Below are positions 55,308 to 64,000 of a stretch of DNA of 64,000 bases, in pieces. The notes beneath the pieces are model-generated. The model did no database searches and was not told where the DNA came from. It worked only from the letters and a program-made list of their open reading frames with translations. This stretch comes from Oleiharenicola lentus. Its GTDB lineage: Bacteria; Verrucomicrobiota; Verrucomicrobiia; Opitutales; Opitutaceae. The stretch lies in NCBI RefSeq assembly GCF_004118375.1, contig NZ_SDHX01000001.1:2483693-2547692 (forward strand), read 5' to 3'. Both the position numbers and the translations under genes were made by a program. Every line of letters starts with the position of its first letter. Position 1 is the first letter of the stretch.

Positions 55308-58300
55308 TCACGCTTCCGCCAGCGTCGTGGCGCGCTCGATGGCCAAGGTCCGGCATCCCTTCAGGTCGGTCTTGCCCGTGCCGAGCACGGGGATCGCGTC
55401 CACCTTCACGATGAGCTTCGGCACCCAGAGATTCGGGAATCCGGCCTCCAGCAGCTTCGCGCGGACATCAGCGAGCACGACCTCCTTCGTCGTGAGGAGC
55501 ACGAGCGCCTCGCCCTTGGACGCATCGGGGATGCCGGTGACCACGGCGGTCGGGCCGTCGTTCTGGTCCCACTCGAAGGCCGTGATGAGCCGCTGCTCGA
55601 TCGTCCCGTGCGGCACCATCTCGCCGCCGATCTTGGAGAAACGCGAGAGCCGGCCTTCAATGAACAGGAAGCCGTCCTCGTCGATCCGGCCCAGATCCCC
55701 CGTGATGAACCAACGGTCCTTGATGGCCGCCGCCGTCTTCTCCGGATCCTTCAGATAGCCCGGGAAAACGTGCGGGCCCTTGAGCCAGAGCATGCCGGTC
55801 GAGTTGAGCGGCAGTTCTTCACCGGTGTCGGGATCGGTGATCTTGGCGGTCGAGCCGGGCAGCAACCGGCCAACGGCGCCGAGCCGCTTGCCCTCCTGGT
55901 GCTCGGCCGTCGAGGTCGTGATCGGCGGGTGATACTGGTTGATGCTCGCGGCGGGCGTGGTCTCCGTGAGGCCGTAGCCCTGCAGGATCTCGATGCCGAA
56001 CTGCGCCAGGAACGCGTCGTAGAGATCCATCGGGAGCTTCTCGGCGCCCGTGACCACGAGGTTGAGGGTCTTGAGTTCCTCCTTCGTCGCCTTCTTGAGG
56101 AACGGCCGGATGAAGGTCGGTGCGCCGATCATGACCGTCGCCTGCTCCTCCTTGATCGCATCCACGATTTTCTTGGTGTCGAGCGGGCTCGGCACGGTCA
56201 CCACGCGGCAACCGCGCATGAGCGGATACCAGAGCGTCACGGTGAAGCCGAACGAATGAAACACCGGCAGACAGCCGAGCATCGTCGCCGTCTCGGGCAG
56301 GATGGAGAGCGAGGAAATCTGCGCGCAGTTCGACAGGATGTTGCGATGCGTCAGCACCACGCCCTTCGGCTCGCCGGAACTCCCGCTCGTGAAGAGCAGC
56401 GCCGCCTCCTCGTTGTCGCCGGTGCGCGACAAGCCCATGAGGTCGGCCACCCACTGGTTGGGCAGCACATTGGCGGCGAGCAGCCACGGGATGATGGCCT
56501 TCTTGCCGCCGGCCGCCTCGACCTCCTTCTTGAAGTCCAGCGTGCGCTCCGGGAAGGGGAAATTCGGCACCTTGGCCCGCATCGCGTCGGCGGAGATGAC
56601 GGTCTTGATCTCGCCCAACCGCAGCGACGCCTCGACCGCGGCCTTGCCGGCCGTGAAGTTGAGGTTCACCGGGACCTTGCCCGCGCAGGCAATGGCGAGA
56701 TTGGCGATGGTCGCGCCGGCGCCCGGCGGCAGCACAATGCCCACGCGCTTCTCGGGGACCGTCGCCTTGATGCGGCGGGCGAGAACGGCGGCCACCGCGA
56801 TCAATTGTCCGGCCTTGATCTCACGGCGGTCCGCCGTGCGGTCCACCACGGCGACATGCCGCGGGTGCTTGGCGAGCGCCCGCACCGCCTCGCGCGCAAG
56901 ATTGCGTTTCAACACCGGCCGTTCCTGGAAGGCCTGTTCACCGAGGTCCAGCAACGCCCGGCGGGCGGAGTCGAGATTGACCTTCGCGGACGGTATCGGA
57001 GCGCCGAACATCACGCAGACGTGCGTCGGCATCAGCCGGGGCGGTTTCCAGAGGTATTTGTTGCCGGCAAAGGAGTAGATCGAACCCCACAGCCCGTCGA
57101 TCGCCGCGGGCACCACCGGCGCCTTGGCCGACTCGGCAATCAGGCCGAAGCCGCGCTTGAGCTGCATCAGTTGCCCGGTGCGCGAGATCGCGCCCTCGGG
57201 GAAGACGCAGACCAGCTCGCCGTTCTGGATCGCCTCGACCGCGAGCCGGATGCCCTTCATCGGCTTGTTGGCCGTGACCGGAATCACCCCCGCCGCCCGA
57301 AAGATAAACCGCATGAACGGGCTCTTCACAAAGCCCGCAAACGCGATGAACCGCATCGGCCGCGGCGAAGCGATCTGCAGCACGACCGCGTCCACATAGG
57401 AGAGGTGGTTGCAGATCATGAGCGCCCCACCCTGCGGGATGTTTTCCCAGCCGATGGATTTCACCCGGTAGAAGATCGGTCCGATCAACCGCATCACCGT
57501 GCAGACCGTGTGGTGCGGGATGTGCCAGACGCCGTAAAGCAGCATCGCGAAGGTCACCGCGGCCAGGAGGAAAAGCTGGGCATGGGGGTTGAGCGCCAAG
57601 GCGCCGTCGCCCGCCACCAACGAGTAGACGCCGCTGATCGCCGAACCCGCGAGGCTGTCCAGCAGGGCCACGCCGGCCAGGATGCGCCCGCGCCGATGAT
57701 CGCCTGACTTCTGCTGGATGAACGCATACAGCGGCACCACGAAAAGCCCGGTGGCAAATCCCGCCGCGACCAGCAGGCCGGTGAAGCCTGAACCGCCAAA
57801 CGGCGTGAACCCCATCGCAAAGAGCACGCCCAGCAGCAGGGCGCCGCCAATCGGCGCCAGGCCGAGTTCGACGCCGCGCCGCGACAGCAGACCCGCCAGC
57901 AGGTTGCCCAGCATCGTGCCGACGCCGACCCACAGCATCATCAGGCTGGAGACGGCCGAGGTTTTCACTCCCCCGCCTTCCAGTTCGTAGGCGATCTGCG
58001 GGATAAGCAGCATGAAGTAGCCGCCCACCGCGTAGAAGAAGCAGATGCCCATCGTGGAGCGCCACAGTGGCCGCTCGCGCCACACCTCGACGATGTCCGT
58101 GAAGTGCCGGAACCAGAGGCTCCAGCGGAAAGGCTCCGTCGACTGGGACTTCGTGGGCTGGGCCACTTGGAAAAATGCCCACGCCACCACGGCCAATCCG
58201 GTCAACAACCACGCCACCTTCAGGCCGGCCGCCCAGATATCCTCCCCCTGTCCCAGCCAATGGGAAAACAGCCAGCCGCCCGCAAAGGTGCCCACCAGGA

Positions 58301-58751
58301 TCGCCGTGATGTTCAGCATCTCCATGTAGCCCACCCAGCGCGACAACTGCCGCTCGCCGACGTATTCGAGCAGGATGCCGCGCTTGGCCGGCGCCAGGAC
58401 CGCGGTCTCGGCCGAGAGGAGGAAAAAGGCCACCATCGCCAGGCCGTAGGACTTGAAGGAAAGGGCCGCGACCAACAGCAGCATGACTCCCACCTGCGAG
58501 ATGAGCGTCCAATTGAGCACACTGCGTTTGGGAAACCGGTCGGCCAACCACCCGCAGACCGGCGCAAACAGCACATAGGGCAGCACCAACAGCAGCGCGA
58601 TGAACGAGATCATCGGCTTCGGATCCTCCCCGGCCGCCCGCGCCAGCTGCTGGGTGAGGCCGATGAGCATGAATTTCGCCGCGCAGTCGTTAAAAGTTTC
58701 CTGCGCCTGGGCAAGGAGGAGCGCGGCCAGCGAAGCACGGGGTAGTTTCAT
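55308..58751 (-). CDS. aas: LplT-PlsC-acyl-ACP synthetase triple fusion (Aas-like)
   Basis: A 1147-residue protein joining three functions. Residues 1-400 are an MFS-type lysophospholipid flippase (AAKFMLIGLTQQLARAAG and LADRFPKRSVL). Next is a PlsC acyltransferase with H-x4-D in NHLSYVDAV (near 446) and FPEGAISRTG (near 515). The last is an AMP-forming acyl-ACP/acyl-CoA synthetase with TSGSSGEPKG (near 790), GYGLTETTPA, and GDLGRIDEDGF (near 1020). In E. coli LplT and Aas are separate. It would recycle lysophospholipids. ATG 58751 begins MKLPRASL; the longer frame upstream is unrelated. Confidence 0.93.
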   Translation of the reverse strand: MKLPRASLAALLLAQAQETFNDCAAKFMLIGLTQQLARAAGEDPKPMISFIALLLVLPYVLFAPVCGWLADRFPKRSVLNWTLISQVGVMLLLVAALSFKSYGLAMVAFFLLSAETAVLAPAKRGILLEYVGERQLSRWVGYMEMLNITAILVGTFAGGWLFSHWLGQGEDIWAAGLKVAWLLTGLAVVAWAFFQVAQPTKSQSTEPFRWSLWFRHFTDIVEVWRERPLWRSTMGICFFYAVGGYFMLLIPQIAYELEGGGVKTSAVSSLMMLWVGVGTMLGNLLAGLLSRRGVELGLAPIGGALLLGVLFAMGFTPFGGSGFTGLLVAAGFATGLFVVPLYAFIQQKSGDHRRGRILAGVALLDSLAGSAISGVYSLVAGDGALALNPHAQLFLLAAVTFAMLLYGVWHIPHHTVCTVMRLIGPIFYRVKSIGWENIPQGGALMICNHLSYVDAVVLQIASPRPMRFIAFAGFVKSPFMRFIFRAAGVIPVTANKPMKGIRLAVEAIQNGELVCVFPEGAISRTGQLMQLKRGFGLIAESAKAPVVPAAIDGLWGSIYSFAGNKYLWKPPRLMPTHVCVMFGAPIPSAKVNLDSARRALLDLGEQAFQERPVLKRNLAREAVRALAKHPRHVAVVDRTADRREIKAGQLIAVAAVLARRIKATVPEKRVGIVLPPGAGATIANLAIACAGKVPVNLNFTAGKAAVEASLRLGEIKTVISADAMRAKVPNFPFPERTLDFKKEVEAAGGKKAIIPWLLAANVLPNQWVADLMGLSRTGDNEEAALLFTSGSSGEPKGVVLTHRNILSNCAQISSLSILPETATMLGCLPVFHSFGFTVTLWYPLMRGCRVVTVPSPLDTKKIVDAIKEEQATVMIGAPTFIRPFLKKATKEELKTLNLVVTGAEKLPMDLYDAFLAQFGIEILQGYGLTETTPAASINQYHPPITTSTAEHQEGKRLGAVGRLLPGSTAKITDPDTGEELPLNSTGMLWLKGPHVFPGYLKDPEKTAAAIKDRWFITGDLGRIDEDGFLFIEGRLSRFSKIGGEMVPHGTIEQRLITAFEWDQNDGPTAVVTGIPDASKGEALVLLTTKEVVLADVRAKLLEAGFPNLWVPKLIVKVDAIPVLGTGKTDLKGCRTLAIERATTLAEA

Positions 58752-58869
58752 GCAGGGGGTAGCGCCCTCACAGTGCCCGCCTACCCTGCTTCGGCAAGTT
58801 CTTCCTTTGCTCGCGGGCTGGGGCCGGAATTGGCTGGAAACATTCCGTGCCCGCCCTGTCCTAGACGAC

Positions 58870-59727
58870 ATGCTCCGCCCGTTGCTGCTTTCCGCCCTGA
58901 CCGTCCTCGCCGTGCATGCGGGTGAGCCGTCGGTCCGCGAACAGGTCGGCGAGCTTTTCCAACAGCGCCGGTGGCATGACGCGCGACTCGTGCTCGAGGG
59001 CATCACGGCAAGGGAGCCCGCCAACGCCGAGGCCTGGCAGGCCCTCGGCCAGGCCAATCTCGCCCTGCAAAACGCCGACGCCGCCGTCGCCGCCCAGGAG
59101 AAGGCCGTCGAGCTTCTGCCCCACGACGCCGTTTACCGGCTCCAGCTTGGCCACGCCTACGGCTTTGCCGCCACCAAGGCCGGGCTCTTCGCTAAGCTGG
59201 GTTTCGCGAAAAAATGCAAGGCCGCCTACGACCGCGCCGTCGAACTCGATCCGACCAACCTCAACGCCCGCTGGAGCCTCATGGAATTCTGCCGGCAAGC
59301 CCCCGGCATTGTGGGCGGAGGGATCGAGCTCGCCTACGCGCAGGCGGCGGAGATCAAGAAACTCGACGTCCGCCGCGGACGCGCCGCCTACGCCTCCCTC
59401 TACTCGCACGAAAAGAAATTCACCGAGGCCATCGCCCTCTACGACGAGGTCCTGCGCGAAACGCCCGGCGATCCCGACGCGCTCTACCACTTCGGCCGCC
59501 TCGCCGCCCAAACCGGCCTGCAGCTCGATCGCGGCCTCGCCGCACTGCGCGAGATCGTCGCCCAGCCCGACCGCAAAAACGACGCCCGCGTGCACACCTT
59601 CATCGGCGACATCCTCCTGAAAAAGGGCGACAAACCCGGCGCGATCACCGCTTACGAGACCGCCCTCACCGGCGACCCCGGCTATACCCGCGCACTCGAG
59701 GCCCTCCGCAAGCTGAAGGAAGGCTGA
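58870..59727 (+). CDS. Exported TPR-repeat protein
   Basis: A 285-residue protein with a signal-like N-terminus (MLRPLLLSALTVLAVHA). It consists of tandem tetratricopeptide units: motifs AWQALGQANLALQNADAAV, LQLGHAYGFA and ALYHFGRLAAQ, with typical W/G/A/P positions. The region between units 3 and 4 has a longer helical insert (KCKAAYDRAVELDPTNLN). TPR proteins form scaffolds; this one probably acts in the periplasm, with an unknown partner. It is divergent from the Aas-like gene over 118 bp. Confidence 0.85.
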   Translation: MLRPLLLSALTVLAVHAGEPSVREQVGELFQQRRWHDARLVLEGITAREPANAEAWQALGQANLALQNADAAVAAQEKAVELLPHDAVYRLQLGHAYGFAATKAGLFAKLGFAKKCKAAYDRAVELDPTNLNARWSLMEFCRQAPGIVGGGIELAYAQAAEIKKLDVRRGRAAYASLYSHEKKFTEAIALYDEVLRETPGDPDALYHFGRLAAQTGLQLDRGLAALREIVAQPDRKNDARVHTFIGDILLKKGDKPGAITAYETALTGDPGYTRALEALRKLKEG

Positions 59728-62529
<2,802 letters not shown>

Positions 62530-62560
62530 GCCGGGCGCAAAAATTGCCATGCAACAACCG

Positions 62561-62587
62561 GCGGGGCCTGCGGGCCCCGCTTTTTTT
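62561..62587 (+). terminator. Rho-independent terminator after katG
   Basis: An 8-bp stem GCGGGGCC/GGCCCCGC with a 4-nt loop is followed by seven T. It starts 31 bp after the katG stop and lies next to the convergent esterase gene. Confidence 0.9.
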
Positions 62588-62597
62588 GCGGCCGGCC

Positions 62598-63380
62598 TCA
62601 GGGCAACGCCTGCGACTGGAAAAACTTCACGATCAAACCGGGTGCCACGTCAGAGGGATAGGCATGGCCGCCGGAGTGCAGATACACCGCTACTTCGTGA
62701 CCGGTGGACGAAGGATAGGACGTGTAGCCCAACGTATCCGGCCGGAGCGTTCCGCAGCCATTGAGTCGCAGGACAAAGCGTAGCATGCGCTCCTGCCAGG
62801 CGAACTTCACCAATTTATCCTCCCGGCTCGCCAGGTGTAGCAGGGGCTTGGGGTTGAATTTCTGAAACCCGCGGGACAACAGCGCTGCAGAGGGCGCCAA
62901 CGCGGCCAATCGCTCGCCCCGCTCCGCCCATAGCAGGTAGGTGAAGCCCCCGCCGTTCGAGTGCCCGGTGGCATACACGCGGCGCCGGTCAATCCGGTGC
63001 TGCGTGGCCAATTCCGCAAACATCGCATCGAAGAAGGCCAGGTCCCGGTCCGCCTGATCCCCCGCGTGCGCCTGCCAGCCGGCGCGGCGGCCAGCCTTGT
63101 CCGTGAGTTGTCCCGGCGTAGGCAACCCCTGCGGATAAACCACGACCGCCTCGGGCCACTTTTCATGCAGCGGCATGCTCCGGGCGGCCTGCCGCATCGA
63201 GCCACCATGGCCGTGAAAAACAAACACCAGCGGCGCGCCCTCCGGTGGCATCGCGGTCGGCAAGTGCACCAGTGCCTCGCGGGCGGTCCCCGCCACAGTC
63301 CACGTCATGCGTGGCAGCGACTCCGCGGCCGCAGGCACGACCGCAAGCAAAGCGACCAGCACCAGTTGGACAAAACGCAT
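62598..63380 (-). CDS. Secreted PHB-depolymerase/LpqC-like esterase
   Basis: A 260-residue alpha/beta hydrolase with a signal peptide when started at ATG 63380 (MRFVQLVLVALLAVVPAAAES). The oxyanion strand FVFHGHGGS, the nucleophile serine in ATGHSNGGGFT, and the terminal histidine in GGHAYPSDV are visible. This is the pattern of polyhydroxyalkanoate depolymerases and of feruloyl or acetyl-xylan esterases of that family. It converges on katG. Given the locus, a plant-polymer esterase is as likely as a PHB depolymerase. Confidence 0.82.
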   Translation of the reverse strand: MRFVQLVLVALLAVVPAAAESLPRMTWTVAGTAREALVHLPTAMPPEGAPLVFVFHGHGGSMRQAARSMPLHEKWPEAVVVYPQGLPTPGQLTDKAGRRAGWQAHAGDQADRDLAFFDAMFAELATQHRIDRRRVYATGHSNGGGFTYLLWAERGERLAALAPSAALLSRGFQKFNPKPLLHLASREDKLVKFAWQERMLRFVLRLNGCGTLRPDTLGYTSYPSSTGHEVAVYLHSGGHAYPSDVAPGLIVKFFQSQALP

Positions 63381-63491
63381 GGGGTTGATGACGCCGGACA
63401 TAACCCATGGTTTCAAGTCCCTCGAACAGGAGAATCAGGCCAGGCGGAATTGCCGCCGGCAGAGTGGCACATGCCTTGCTCGTGCGTCGCC

Positions 63492-64000
63492 ATGTTCCCC
63501 ACATCCCGCCGTGATTTCCTATGCCGATTGGCCCTGTTGGTCGGGCTGTTTTGGCCCCTTCTGATCCGGGCCGCCGAACCGTCCAAGCCGCTGATCGCCG
63601 TGCTCAACGCCTACCCGCCCGAGATGGACGCGATGGTGAAGGAGTTTGGCCTGCTCGACGGCGGGTTCCGCGAGCAGCAGGTGAAGGGCTTCCGCTACTT
63701 CCACGGCCAGGTCGAGGGCAAGGATGTGGTCGTGTTCGAGACCGGCATGAGCCTCGTCAACGCCGCCATGGCGCTGCAACTCGCGCTCGAGCGCCTGCCG
63801 ATCACGCACGTGCTTTTCGCCGGCGTGGCCGGTGGCACGGATCCCGACCTGCACGTGGGTGATGTCGTCATCCCTGAGCAATGGGCCTATCACAGCGAAG
63901 CGGCCTATTTTAATCCGACCCCCGACGGCTCAGGCTGGATCAAGGCCGATTATTTCAAGCAGCAGTATCCGAACTTCGGCATGATCTTCCCCGACGCCGT
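63492..64000 (+). CDS. MTA/SAH nucleosidase-like phosphorylase-fold protein, exported, 3' end outside window
   Basis: The frame is open from ATG 63492 to the window edge (169 codons seen). The N-terminus has SRRDFL followed by a hydrophobic core (LALLVGLFWPLLIRA), a probable Tat signal, and then the nucleosidase fold: IAVLNAYPPEMDAM (a PPEM-type start as in Pfs), FETGMSLVNAAMAL and FAGVAGGTDP. MTA/SAH nucleosidases cleave adenine from methylthioadenosine in the cytosol; an exported version would be unusual. The catalytic aspartate region lies outside the window. Confidence 0.8.
   Translation, partial: MFPTSRRDFLCRLALLVGLFWPLLIRAAEPSKPLIAVLNAYPPEMDAMVKEFGLLDGGFREQQVKGFRYFHGQVEGKDVVVFETGMSLVNAAMALQLALERLPITHVLFAGVAGGTDPDLHVGDVVIPEQWAYHSEAAYFNPTPDGSGWIKADYFKQQYPNFGMIFPDA

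Overview
The window is GC-rich, gene-dense bacterial chromosome. It most resembles a verrucomicrobial saccharolytic organism of the Opitutaceae type. This is inferred from gene content: many secreted or cytoplasmic polysaccharide-processing enzymes without SusC/SusD genes, a SecDF fusion beside YajC, a GxGYxYP-family protein, Tat-type signals on periplasmic enzymes, and palindromic intergenic repeats. No 16S rRNA gene or taxonomic marker is present to confirm it. Start regions are remarkably poor in Shine-Dalgarno sequences.

Left third (1-19767, all on +): a carbohydrate-utilisation locus. It opens with the C-terminal part of an S9 peptidase, a small secreted protein, a GxGYxYP protein and a Tat-exported heparinase II/III-type lyase. 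Next comes a sodium:solute symporter, followed by tightly packed genes: isochorismatase-like hydrolase, DegT/StrS aminotransferase, two amidohydrolase-fold proteins, NAD-dependent epimerase, DHDPS-family aldolase, M20 peptidase, an (alpha/alpha)6 glycosidase-like protein and a secreted protein of unknown family. Most gaps are below 20 bp or are overlaps, so this looks like one operon for importing and dismantling a modified, probably nitrogen-containing, carbohydrate. A GH42-like beta-galactosidase follows, flanked by related palindromes.

19823-25292: a SIS isomerase and a ROK kinase (minus) diverge from a sugar-phosphate isomerase. A secreted esterase and a Rieske oxygenase (minus) diverge from an AraC regulator. 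25381-30916: tRNA-Arg(ACG), dedA, recJ, secDF and yajC, all on minus (housekeeping). 31013-37380: arginine decarboxylase, then a GH88/GH2 pair. 37387-42622 (minus): DUF6265-like protein, MFS transporter, opcA, zwf, yraN. 42739-49230: a PilB-type ATPase with an N-terminal GAF-like region, a tiny membrane protein, and SMC.

49460-64000: an FAD-linked oxidase, a D-2-hydroxyacid dehydrogenase and an Ldh-family dehydrogenase form a hydroxyacid-oxidation group. Then come an MFS transporter, a four-helix-bundle protein bounded by a near-perfect inverted repeat, a triple-domain LplT-PlsC-acyl-ACP synthetase, a TPR protein, katG, a secreted PHB-depolymerase-like esterase, and the start of a Tat-exported MTA/SAH-nucleosidase-like protein cut by the window edge.

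The most interesting items are the coupled catabolic operon with several active-site-degenerate members, the inverted-repeat cassette around the four-helix-bundle gene, and the diversity of intergenic palindromes.
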